Of a stretch of DNA of 64,000 bases, positions 17,941 through 29,144 are shown one piece after another (position 1 is the stretch's first letter; each line of letters begins with the position of its first letter). Under the pieces are notes generated by a model that ran no database searches, had not been told where the DNA came from, and worked only from the letters and a program-made list of their open reading frames with translations. The stretch is from Taiwanofungus camphoratus (taxonomy: Eukaryota; Basidiomycota; Agaricomycetes; Polyporales; Taiwanofungaceae), in contig CP021228.1 in the NCBI GenBank assembly GCA_003999685.1, positions 434,001 through 498,000 of the forward strand, given 5' to 3'. Made by a program: the position numbers and the translations under genes.

Positions 17941-19253
17941 GTGTGCCTTCAACATTTAATCCGCTCATGCCATAACGTTTTGCTGAGTTACATCTTCATT
18001 CTAGAATCCGGTAAATTGAAAATGTCAGCTTTTCCACGGGGCGTGAATATCGTCATCGATGGTACTTGCAATCGGCGCGGCCGTAAATAACGAGGGCCTC
18101 TTCAGCAACCTTGTCAAAAGAATATCATGATAGCGTTCCAAAGCGCTCAGATCGAGAACCAGCTGTCTGGAACTTTGGAGGCTCTCAGGTGATTTTGATA
18201 AGGACAGACCGTAGTGATGTCCTACCATCAGAGTGAGAGGTATGGATATACATGAGCTTGCAGACAGCAGGGTGACTTTGGTGGCGCTTAATGGGGAGGC
18301 ATCTGGATGTACTAGAATAAACCAATGCCGGCCTGAGAGCTCGTGTCAGTGATCAGCCTGACCTTGCTACTAGTAGGCCTGTCATGCAAAAGCAGATAAG
18401 TTTGTGTTAGATAGCTGCAAGGGATAGTCCGAAGTGCTATGATCATTCCGACGACAAACATGAAATGCGAATAAATTCAAGCTCTACCGAGGCCTGTATC
18501 TTTATTCCAACGCAAGATGTACAGAATAGTTGCCTTTATTACTAGCATTAGTCCCTCCATTGCTGCTCATTCGTACATTCTAATCGCCTGTCTGACCCGC
18601 GTGCTGAGACATTAATAACGGAATGGACATGTACTGCACAGGTCTGGAACGATCCGCATTTTCAGGACCGGAGTCATTGAGACTTCAAAAGGGAGCATCA
18701 CCGAAGCAACGAACGTGTGACGTTCCTTCTAGTAAAAATAGCCTTAACGCCGGCTGAGACGACGCAAGAACTGTAGTAATCGTTTTGATAATCGTCGGTG
18801 ATAGTGAAGCCAGGAATGTCTTACTGACTTACGGACCCACTGTCAACTCCGATTGCAGCTGTCAGCCCGTTCTGTATAGTATTTTGGTTTTTTAGATACT
18901 GTCGAGCCCCTCCGTGCCGAGGTGTCAGTATCGCATAGAAGATGACTGAGACCCGCTCGGGGGTACTTATGACTCATGAACTCAACGGAAATAGAGTATG
19001 GCATGTGGTCGTAGGAAAATCGTATTGCTACGGATGGTACCGTAATGGACCAGCCCTTTCCAATGTTTCCATGCGTTGTCGGAGAGTATAGTTTGAGAGG
19101 TGAATAGATACATACCACCCTCCGGTTGTTGGATTTAAAAGAAACAAGAAACACCCTTGTCATTTCAGAATGTGCACGGGCTATGAATCGCAATTTCATT
19201 TGGCCCTATAAGCTAAGGATACAATATGATGGTACTACATATAATGGCAGATG
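17941..19253. other. Gene-poor stretch (1.3 kb)
   Basis: No gene recognised. Short ORFs on the minus strand (18025-18228, 18843-19199) lack similarity or consistent splice sites. The right end should include the 3' untranslated region of the DUF6533 gene. Confidence 0.45.
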
Positions 19254-21148
19254 CTATCGCAATAACTTCGTACCGAGCTGTTGACAACCGCGTTCAATTG
19301 AGTACATTTCAAGGTCAAGGTCACGGCTAATAGTCTCCGAGGAGATCTCAACATGAAGGCCGTCATCCCGCGTTCGAGATTTGTTCGACCTACCGAAGGT
19401 TGCGGCAGAAGGAGAAGATGACCATGGCCCAGAAAGGAAGTCAACATCGCTCCGTGTGGCAGAGAAACCTTTCAGGTTCAAAACAAGCCTTGACCCCGCA
19501 ATGTTAACCATTGCAAGTGCGAAGCTATGCAATCGATCAAGACGGTGAATAATCGATGAAAAGTAGGGAACAACTCACTATCGAGCTAAACCCAGGAAGG
19601 TCGGACCAGCTAAGGCCCATACACTGCAGCCTATATCAATGTCTATCACTTTGACTACACTGAAAAGCACTTACAGCATTGCAAAGAGAGAGCAGACTAT
19701 TGAAAGGTATGAGCAAACAGGCTTTACTGACCATGCCTGTACTCACTTGTCACAGCAACAAAGTACAACATTCCTAAAGGAATGAACCACGTTTAGCCGT
19801 GGGCAAAAATACTCAGCAATGAAAGATGCCTTACCATCGCGATAAAGCAGGAGAGATAGGGTGCTAAAAGACCGTCGTTGTTCTTGACGAAGCATGGCTA
19901 CTATTGTAAGGGCGAAAAGGAGTGTTTCGAAGATGACGCTGGTGAAAAAAGCTTAGCACGTCGGACCGTAGACAACGAGAGCATACGAGATGAACCTTGG
20001 TAACCAAGCTGCCCACAAATAAGGGGGTATCTAGTAGACATCAATAATGTTGCCAACCAATGCAAGTTGATAGAAACCTACAGAGCCCACACACTCATGG
20101 TATTCAGGCTGCAGATGCGCTAGACACAGGGTCAGTGACTGTCCCAAAAGACGAACTGAATACATACAAATAATTGGAACCAAAGCCACGGTTATGATAA
20201 CAGTAGAACTTGACACGTATACTACTGCAGCTATCCAAAGAAATCTTCCGATCCAAGTCTGCCCGCCGTGAAGAGCATAGACTCTCCATGCAACGATAGC
20301 TATGGAAGCCCATCGACTAAGCTACCTGCCTAGATATACATCTGAGAAGAATTGGAGCATGCGTACCATGAATGGACATGAAAGATGCTATCGTCAAATA
20401 GCTTTGAACGACTGTCCAGACTTTACAGAACTGATTTCTTGTCAAAACATTGACTCATAGTAGTAGGGGCACCTATGCTCACCAAAGTCGTTTTAGCCGC
20501 GAGCCCGATCGACTCTGTAGTATAAATAATCATAAGTATCAGCATCACAGGACAGTATGTAATCACCCACCATATATGTCGACAACCAGTACGAGGGGAC
20601 TGATCATGTTAGCATTGCTGCAAAGATCACATCTCACAAAGACTAGGACTCACACGATGTATCGATTCTGAGGTGAATAATTGGAGAAACCGATCGTCAA
20701 ATTGAAGTGAATTATTGAAAGTACATGAGAACATACAAGTAGAAAAATAATCGATACGAGCCCCATGCGGTTATTCCATATGTAGTTGACCTGCATTGCG
20801 ATCATACATGAGACTTGATGCTAGCACCATTAGGAGTTAGGTCCACAGTACCTCATCACCGAACTGTTCGAAGCATCCATGAATCAACGTTGCATGCTGG
20901 TGGAACACCACTCACCGTCAATATGTGGTCATATATGAGTGCTGTGAATCCGGCAACTGCATGGCGGAAGCAGATTTCATCAGTAGAGAACTGCAGAACC
21001 ATGGGCATCACATACGTGTCATGGCGCTTCGAAAAAACGTTTCAACAACATTGTTCATCATCTTTGAAATGAAAAATACTTACTTGACGGCGGCTCCATG
21101 TCTGTAGAGAACCTCCAGCGACGCGGACGAGACACTGGTGGCGAACAT
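19254..21148 (-). CDS. DUF6533-domain multi-pass membrane protein, copy 1
   Basis: Member of the large Agaricomycete family of roughly seven-TM proteins with an N-terminal DUF6533 domain; the function is unknown. On the minus strand the pieces read FRHAVAGFTALIYDHILT, then a 12-nt exon FGDE (20852-20863), VNYIWNNRMGLVSIIFLL (from about 20792 down), another 12-nt exon NRYI (20656-20667), FCKVWTVVQSYLTIASF (about 20410), AIVAWRVYALHGGQTWIGRF and VSSSTVIITVALVPIICMY. A C-terminal exon with SRLVLNLKGFSATRSD ends at the stop 19254-19256. This follows the family order: domain, membrane helices, RVYALY-like motif, and a cytosolic Ser-rich tail with LVLNLR. The first exon is probably MFATSVSSASLEVLYRHG from 21148, but its donor phase does not fit the next exon as I read it, so the start is open. 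The middle (about 19560-20030) is poorly resolved. Confidence 0.72.
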
Positions 21149-22505
21149 CGCCAACGCCGTTCGTTGCAAAGACCGGATGGCAGAGCTGCAGTTCCGAGTA
21201 CTCTTCTGGCGCTCTGACCATGTTTTATTGTCCTTGTGAGTACTATGCTTATCTCAGGCAAACCTTGCTCCGAAATGAAGGGGCAGCGCCTGCCTCTGGT
21301 GCTAAGTTTTCAGGATAGCCACAGGGACACATGGGCCTAAAAACCCCGCGACTATCTACGCGAGATGCACCAATGGCCTGGCTCTTGCCTCATATTTATT
21401 AGATGCCTCAAAGACCGGCCCGGCGTAGGAAGCGTAGAGACTCTGCTCAAGTTCCCGAACTAAAGATGGCGGTGCAGACACTGACACTAAGTTGACACAG
21501 ATAAGATTGGGAGACACAGCCGGAGGGCAGTCGCTTGGAGGATGGGCTGTCTCAGTGGATGCAAAAAAAATGCTAGAAATCCAGGAAGTAGCGGAGGCTA
21601 TGTGCAGAAACTTTCAAGCCGGACTCAAAATGCACGTGCACAGCAGTGTCGTCATAGATGGTAGGCTCATGAAAGGGTCAATTGTTTCATGCATATGAAG
21701 CTCGCCTCAGTAAGATGATGCAGGTCAACAGCTGGCATAGAAACACGACAGACCACAGTTCGAATGCAAGCATGTCATATTTGAGGTTAGAAGGAGACCA
21801 GGCCCATAGCTTCAAATGCTGACATAGGCCAAATACAGCCGCACACTCAGGCACCTGGTCCGAATACTGAGTAATGCATGTATCAACATGCCAGGAATAA
21901 ACGGCGCTATCCATGCCGAGTGATGAGGTAGAAAACCTTGACACTGATCAGTCTGAGGCCCCTGGAGCACCTAAGAGAAACTATCCAGGAACATTTTATA
22001 AGGACACTCTTTTATAAGTCATGACGGTTCTCGCGACGTACGAGATTTTCACGTCCTTCCTGAATGTTACAATCGGGGTGTTGGAACTTAGGATGCTGCG
22101 TGTTCATGTATATGTGCTTCACTCAGTCTGAGGATACACAAAAAGCCGTGTAAATAGGACAGGGAACTAGCTTCATGGACTGTAGGAACGTGATGCCAAT
22201 GTACAATTTTGCAGAGTAGTAACTTTGTCGGCCTCTACATACATTGAATTCTTGCGAGTAGTATGTACTAGGGCGAGAGGAATTTCTTACTGACCTGAAC
22301 ATCTGCCGTCTCATTCGGAGAGATATAACCTGTATGGTTCATAGTGCGTAGCAGTTAAAATCCGACTTGTGGCTTGCCGACAATTGCTACTCACTGTCGA
22401 TCGTCCGGACAAAGTTGAGAGGAAGAGACAAGAGCCCGGTTAGCCCAGTTTCGGCGGCACATTATCCGCCTATGAGACGCTGACCCCGAGCACCGCCGCA
22501 CGCAC
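21149..22505. other. Gene-poor divergent region before ATG12 (1.36 kb)
   Basis: Upstream of the minus-strand DUF6533 gene and the plus-strand ATG12. A possible minus-strand first exon at about 22293-22342 reads MNHTGYISPNETADVQ and ends at a donor-like GTCAGT, but I could not connect it to a gene. No repeats were recognised. Confidence 0.4.
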
Positions 22506-23123
22506 ATGGCATTGACGGCGGGCAGCCCGGAACAGCAGAGTCGCACCTTGCCCTCAGCATGGACGTCGCTCGACGCTGCAGGCACAATGCAGGAAGCACA
22601 TGAGGCCCTTGAAACATACAAGAAGAAGGATTCTTTGAAAGGTACGAATACCACACTGGCTTATCGAGTGGATCCAGCTAATCAAAGCTGTGCTCGGCTC
22701 CAGTGGTGGTACGCTTCAAGGCTGTGGGGAATGCGCCCATCATGAAGCAGAATTTCTACAAGATTACTGCTTCGAATAGGTTCCAAGCTGTCATTCAATT
22801 TCTTAGGAAAGAGCTAGGCTGGAAAGCGGGGGATCCTCTGGTAAGCACCTCGATACCTGACGTTCTCCACAGCAAGTGAGCATGAACAAGTTTACATACA
22901 TCAACCTTGCCTTTTCACCTGCCCCGGATGATACCGTGTCGAACCTATTTAAAGTACGTTGTCGGTTTCTTCATTTATGAGTACGATGCATTGAATGAGT
23001 TGCTGTATAGTCATTTGCCACAGACGGACATCTGATAGTGAACTATAGGTGAGTATTGACTGTCTTATTGGCATATTCGCTTAACATGTTTGGTTCATCA
23101 GCACTACAGCAGCATGGGGTTGA
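22506..23123 (+). CDS. ATG12: Ubiquitin-like autophagy protein Atg12
   Basis: Ubiquitin-like modifier that is joined through its C-terminal Gly to Atg5 by Atg7 and Atg10; the conjugate, with Atg16, helps lipidate Atg8 during autophagosome growth. Five exons fit in phase: 22506-22641, 22704-22840, 22891-22953, 23011-23048 and 23102-23123, giving 131 residues. The core reads [18 protein letters not shown], then [36 protein letters not shown] and [19 protein letters not shown]-stop, so the reactive C-terminal Gly is exposed without processing, as in other fungi. The first 45 residues are variable in the family, and a start at the internal Met (22587) is also possible. The last exon is only 22 nt. 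ATG27 lies downstream in the opposite orientation. Confidence 0.95.
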
Positions 23124-24499
23124 CAGATTCTCGTACCCGTTCATGTATGATTATCGTCCTGTTCTGCTTTCTTGCTGGTGAGATCAACGATGTCTCCCGG
23201 AATGTCGATACAGCGCGAACTCAGTCATCCCGAATGTTACTTCGCAAGGCGATAAAAGGGTACCTCACAGGGCATACGTGTTACCAGGCCTCGCTCGGTT
23301 TCGAGCGATCTCATGCTCGACTTAGTGGTTGTCAACACGAATAGAAATGTTCTTAAGGCAGATATCGGTCGGTACTTTCAAAGCATGACGAAGGTAGAAC
23401 CAAGCGCGCCACAAAACATTGCTACATGACACCATGTATCAGTGTCAGCTACAAATTCTCTCATATGCTACAGACGCTCGACATGATGCGGTGTCCATTC
23501 ACATCAGTGGGAATGAAATCCGAGGGCCATCACGTCCCTGACTCCACTCTCCTCGCTCTGCCGTCGAGATAAGCTTGCTTGCCCTTCCTCTGGCTTTTCT
23601 GTATGGTCAACTCCTACCACAGCACGGGATGCTTGACCTTAACCATTATCTTGCATCAAGTTAGCCGCAGGCATCGTCCTCTACGTCGACCACTCAGAAT
23701 CTCACGGCGTCGCCGTGCTCGCCAATATATGGCTCCTCTTCCTCAGAGTCGGCGACGTGAGAGAACGCCTTCATCGCCTCAGTTGAGAGGCACATAACCG
23801 GGGGATCCACGATGTAGTCACTGCAGTGAACCAGCGATGGGGCCCCGTCGCATGTAGAATATATGCGAGCCTGCAACATGAGCCGGACGATGGGTTTCGG
23901 ATGAGTCGTCGCTATTCTCCCTGTTCGACTGGTCACTATATACGCTAAAGCCCTGGTCTCCTACGCTTTCTCGCTACTTGCTTTTGGTTTCTTACCACTC
24001 TCGTTCGGCTCTGAGTTTGAGACAGACCTTGAGCTTCCTCTTCTTCTCTACAATGAGTGCCGGAATTTCTAATTATTCAAGTGAACGACATCTACCTTCC
24101 GAGCCTAATGATGTGGTTTGGTCCATAGTCGCAAGTCCGGTAAGACCACGGAGTAATAACAAGGAGGGAAACACGCACACCCGTCAACGAAGGATGTGAA
24201 TGTATTTGCGCCTACATTCCGTAACTTCGGTGCGCTAGACGAAACTTCGTATACAAGGCTATGAAGAGATAATTACGTATAAAATTTCGAAGCGCCCTGG
24301 CATTAGCTTCAATAGTTCCAGCCCAGCCAGTTTCCAAGTAGTGAATAACACCTACTTGCAACTGCAAGCACTGCACTTGGTATTGCAATGCATCCAAATC
24401 CTTAGTACATGGTAGCGAGGTACAACGAATAGATCTACAACAAACTTATCCACAATCAAGAAGGTACGGCAGCAAGTACGACCGAGCCGTCGCAGGCCA
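23124..24499. other. Convergent gap between ATG12 and ATG27 (1.38 kb)
   Basis: Holds the two 3' ends. A plus-strand frame from 24051 reads MSAGISNYSSERHLPSEPND and reaches a donor-like GTAAGA at about 24139, and a minus-strand frame (23694-23936) contains LMLQARIYSTCDGAPSLVHC. Neither could be extended into a recognisable gene. CT-rich DNA precedes the 24051 ATG, so a small gene here is possible. Confidence 0.35.
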
Positions 24500-26070
24500 T
24501 CACAGTGCGCTGCCATAGTTAGCCAGCGCGGCACTTCGTCGCGGCGAAGGCTTTAGCGGGATCTGCTCGTCCATGGCTAGCGCCTCAAACTGCCCATCCG
24601 CGTTCACCATCACGTCTTCCTCGCCTGCCTCGAGTCCGAAGTCCTCATGCGCCCAACGCACAAGCACGCGCTCGCCCACACGGGAACGTAGTAGCGACGG
24701 ATGCGATTTGACATACGAGGTGATAAAGTGTTGGAGGCGACGGGGCGGGAAGTAAACAGTGTACATGACGAGGAAGATCACAGCGCTGTGTATTGGTGTA
24801 AGTAGCCACGCCGCTGGACATAAGGCCGAACATACGCAGACGACAAAAAAGCGGTCATCATTGAGCGGCGCGAGCGGCCCGCGATGATGTCGGGGTCGAT
24901 CAGCTTCCGCTCATCACCCTCGGACTCGTCGTCCTTGGGTGGAGCATCGGGGTCAGGCTCCGACTCGGGAGCCTTCGTGGGCTTTGCCGGCGTCGCTGTG
25001 GACGTGCGCCCAGGGAGTGCTTGGCTGCAGGCATGCTTGGTCCGCCATGTGAACGCGTATGTGCCGTTGAAGTTCCAGGATGCCGATGGCGTCGTGGGCT
25101 GAGCGATCAACCAGTTAGACTGAGAGAGCCTCCAGTGGGTAAGAGGACAGACCTCCTCGGCCTTGTGATCACAGATGAACTGGAAATCGGCCTTTTGCTG
25201 CTTGTGTACGTAGTATCCGCCGTGCAGACGGACGTGCAGTATGTCTAGACGCGATACAGATCAACTGACAGACACATGTCGGTATGTCAATGCTCACCGC
25301 GACGCTCATCATCAGTCGGAACCAGCTTCGCTGTTATGTTGAGACCAGGATAGTAATCTTCTACAGCGAGGCTGTCTCCCTTGTTTGGAATAGATAACTC
25401 GCCCGCGATAGGGACGGCCTGCAGCACGCGCGGGGACTCATCGTCGTGTTTGGGTCGACGATTGGATACTGACTTGGTGTTGAAGCATTACTGGGAAGTA
25501 CCAGGTGACGACGAGACTCACTTGTCATGCAGACCCATGTCCCCTCAGGACACTGAAGTGAAGGTTAACGCGCCGGACCAAGAAAATTCTATGCAGAACG
25601 CCTCCGGCAGCTATAATTAACGGTGGAGGAATGGAGATCTGGCCGACTGCATAGTCGCGAACAGTACGCTTCATTTGCTGTCCTTGACCTTTGACAGTCA
25701 ACGCAGAAATCGACTTGGATCGACCATCATCTCAACACAATCGGTCGCAAGTACGTGCACCTCATATAGCGGTCCAAGCCAGCGACATGAGCCATTTCAT
25801 AAAACGCACCTGCTCATGATTGGGTACGCCGTCCTCCTTCTTCAGAGGCTCCGTGAGCCCAATCCTGTACACCGTCTTAGTGATGGTGGGCGGTGTCTGT
25901 CGTTCATGCTCAATAGTCCAGCCGCCAGCGTTGCCCTCCAAAATAGGACATAAATCATAACGCCTGTGATCCAAGGAAAAGCGACATTGTTTGGCCAAGC
26001 TCTCTAACGTTCGTCCAGTCGCGGCAGCCAGAGAGAACAGAGCAGCCAACGCGAAGACCAGAGCAAACAT
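24500..26070 (-). CDS. ATG27: Autophagy-related protein Atg27 (mannose-6-phosphate-receptor-like)
   Basis: Type I membrane protein that cycles between vacuole, Golgi and endosomes and supports Atg9 trafficking in autophagy. The start is placed at 26070 because MFALVFALAALFSLAAATG is a clear signal peptide; an in-frame upstream Met at 26157 would bury it. The luminal domain reads CRFSLDHRRYDLCPILEG, then QTPPTITKTVYRIGLTEPL, and through introns near 25760 and 25250 to WLIAQPTTPSASWNFNGTYA and TWRTKHACSQALPG, matching the Atg27 fold with its paired cysteines. An acidic Pro-rich stalk follows, then a membrane segment (IFLVMYTVYF) and a cytosolic tail with VKSHPSLLRSRVGERVLVRW. It ends ALANYGSAL-stop (24500-24502). 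The Tyr motif near the C-terminus may be a sorting signal. Confidence 0.9.
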
Positions 26071-27221
26071 GGCAGGGCGTCGCAAGATCGTCGTCGAATC
26101 ATCAAAGAGGGTGGGACCCCCTTCAAGCGCAAATGTCGTGGAGCTGAAGAATGTCACGGCTGTTATCTATTTAAGTTATCTTGCGCTATCGGGCGGCCAC
26201 TTGTTGCACTTCCGCCTTCCCCACGAATCTGTCTGCACACTTCAGCATGCATCAATGCATTTTCTAAGAATGTATTCGGTCGAGTCGCAAAGTAAACGGG
26301 GAAGAAATGGCGTGGGCGGTGCGGAAGCGATCCTGGGAATGGCGTCGAAAGCCTTGGCGACAACTTGGTCAACGACGATAGGTCACATGATCTCATATAT
26401 ATGGTGATGTATCTCAAATGTATCTTGTATACTTACATTCCGCCGATGCTAAATGGCCTTGTTCCAACCCGACGCAACATATTCGCTGGTCATCGATTTT
26501 TAGAAAATATCCCGGATCCCTCTTGGGGCCGTATATTGGCGACTATTGACGTTGAGTGGTTTCAGAGGAGCTTTCCCGCGGAGGCGTTCTTCTGTAATGT
26601 TGGCTGTCTGTCCCCGGTGATTCCTCCGAGCAACCTCGGGTCGCTGTCTGAACGGGCTTCGTAACTCCTGAATAGCTATTGGCTCTGACTGATTCCTGAA
26701 AATCTGTAATATAGCAGGCATGACGACTTCCGGGTATAGAAGCTCTCCATGTCCGACGTTGATATGCCCACCCGTCTACTCGACCACCTGCTCGACCATA
26801 TACAGGCGGGGTTGCTGACTCGTACTAGCTGGTAGCCTCTCACACTCGGTAAGGTCGGCAGAGTTTTGCGCCAAAGACCCACGCAATCACCAATCATGAA
26901 AACCGGAAGGGAAGTGCTACATCCGTACACTTCGTATGCCTGCAGGAGAGGTCATGCGCTGTGGCCTGTCTTTCATCTGAACAGCCCCTCCAAGAAAGAA
27001 TGTTTTCTGGTCAATTTGGCCACTGTCGTGCAACGCCTTTTGAACTTAAACCTTATCCATTACCAACCAAGCGTCAAATTACAGTTGCAGGCTGTAGTAG
27101 CCGCCAGTGCCTCATGTTGCCTGGTCTCCTATCACTCGCAGACAGCCCTGTAACACCTGTCTCAGATATATGAGAGCAGGCAACTCTGCTGCTATATTTC
27201 TAAATCACCCTTAACCCTGCC
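26071..27221. other. Divergent promoter region of ATG27 and FtsJ-like gene
   Basis: 1.15 kb shared by two genes transcribed away from each other. A few open frames on both strands (for example 26365-26664) show no similarity I recognise. No TATA box was assigned. Confidence 0.45.
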
Positions 27222-28881
27222 ATGACTGAAACAAGCTCTTCCGCCATCGCTACTATTGCCGACATCGATTCCCTCGTCGCAAATGATGCCAGCAATCTGC
27301 CGTACGAATCCAAGGTCAAGGTGAATCCATTTGAAATGCGCTTCCTGGAGCTATCGCTGCCACATCGTCGGCTGCTCCGCCTGAAGTTCTTGTATCACAC
27401 ACATCCTACCGTCGACAAACGCTTCCAAGAGCATCGTGAGATACACTTGCTGGATGCGCACTCCGCCACACCGTCTCCTGTGCACCTCAGGGCTTACGAG
27501 AAGGCCTTTTCGGAAGTCAACAGAGCGAATGCCAGCTGCTTCGGCGGTGGGCGCGTGCAGCGTTTCCTTGACCTTGGTTGCTCGCCGGGGGGATTTTCCA
27601 CTTGGCTTTTCAAAAGTAACTGGGCCGCTCAAGGGGTAGGAATCACCTTGCCCGACGAAGACGCAAAGTACCCGATGCAAATTGATCCTGTCATTGCTAG
27701 CCCCGATCGGTATCGAGTGCAGTACGACAACATCATCACTCTTGTTATGAAGTCGGTTGATCTCGATGCAAACCCAGTCATAGCGCTGCGTGAGGACGAC
27801 CAGCACGCCGAGTCAAACTCCTATGACCTCGTTGTTGCCGGCGCTTTTCCGACGCTTGAGGGCCACATACCATGGTGGCACCGTGTCCAGATGATACTAT
27901 CGCAGTTGCTCATCATTATGAGCAATGTTGCGCGGGACGGAGTCTGTGTCATAATCATCAACATGAAGCCCTTCTTATGGCTGGTCGACGTCATAGGACT
28001 GCTACGGCAGACCTTTGGCACGATAACGACCACAAAAGGGGGCAAATTTCATGCATTGCGTACTTCGTGTTACCTGGTTTGCAGGGACTTCCATGCCGCA
28101 GATGAGGAGGTGCAGCGTGTTACTGCACGTATTCGTCATGTTCTCAGACACTTGGATACAGTGTCAAAGGCTCGCGCCGATGCGGCTCGCGCAGGAGAGT
28201 CTGAAGAAGATGGCAGTTCCGAACGGACTAGCGACAGTCCAGAAGACGTCCCTCTCATGTCTGGCGAGTCTGCGTCTGAAGTCTTCGAGGCCCAACATCG
28301 GTTTGTCCTGGATCTCTTCGAGCCACTGTGGGTAACTCAATATGACGCGATTCATGCCGATTTTGCAAAAGTTCTATCTGAGCAAAGTGGAGGTCAGTGA
28401 AGGTTAAGTCACACCGGTTGTCTCTGAGACATTTTTCGCAGATGGGAAGGGCACGCGCAATGAAGGACATGGTACGGTGCAAGGCATGGATTCAACCCGA
28501 TTCGAAGCTGTTCTTACCCCCCCACCTTCTCCTGTGAGGCGGCGGTCATACCATTCCTCCGTCTCGACGGCTATGCATTTCTCTCCGCCAAATGCGGGTG
28601 TTTCACGACCAACGTTCACTAGTACTGAAGGAAGAGGTGCGCCATCCAATGACTCGTCTGTTCTGGAGCACGACCATCCCCCAACACCCGCATCGCCCTC
28701 AAAGTGGCGCTTACCACAGCGCCGGACGACAATGACAGATACTAGTGATTGGCGAAGACGTACTGCTAGATCTGCTGCAACCGATAAGTACTACAAGGAC
28801 GATACTGCGTCAGAGGGTACATTCGGTCGCGAGCGGAGCCAAAGTGCCGCTGATGCCAGTGCATGGTGGAGGTCTAAATGA
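27222..28881 (+). CDS. FtsJ-like (RrmJ-type) methyltransferase domain protein
   Basis: SAM-dependent methyltransferase-like protein with the Rossmann motif FLDLGCSPGGFSTWLF at about residue 116, typical of the FtsJ/RrmJ fold that methylates RNA riboses. Later strands include YDLVVAGAFPTLEGH and VCVIIINMKPFLWLVDVIG, and GGKFHALRTSCYLVCRDF fits the last strands of the fold. The first exon runs to about 28390. One intron follows, and the second exon continues in phase from DGKGTRNEGHGTVQG. This C-terminal part is disordered, Ser/Thr/Pro-rich, with PPPSPVRRRSYHSS and a final ADASAWWRSK-stop (28879-28881). The RNA target is unknown. The family is abundant and divergent in Agaricomycetes, and I could not confirm the full K-D-K-E catalytic set, so activity is not assured. 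Confidence 0.8.
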
Positions 28882-28941
28882 TACATTCAGTGCATAACTC
28901 TGCGTTGTCTAATTACTTGCTTCGATGCTCCGTGACATGTC

Positions 28942-28947
28942 AATAAA
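28942..28947 (+). terminator. Possible polyadenylation signal AATAAA
   Basis: AATAAA lies about 60 nt after the FtsJ-like stop codon, a plausible site for mRNA 3'-end formation in the narrow gap before the convergent NYN gene. Confidence 0.4.
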
Positions 28948-29144
28948 AACATACCACTTTGTCGATGTATTGTACATAGGCTCTTGTTGCTACAATAGGT
29001 CAATCATATACAAATTGTACTAGCTGCTAACAGTTAAGAGTGATCATGGCAAACTGCATCCCTCAACTCTGCTACAATCATTCGAAAGACGAGCACGTCA
29101 GTGAACAGTCTCTTCGCCTCGATTACCCATGAGCCCCGTCCCCA

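Noticed and set aside
22293-22342. Minus-strand exon-like start MNHTGYISPNETADVQ as first exon of DUF6533 copy 1
   Set aside because: It is about 1.2 kb from the next exon and the following segment does not join in frame to the domain.
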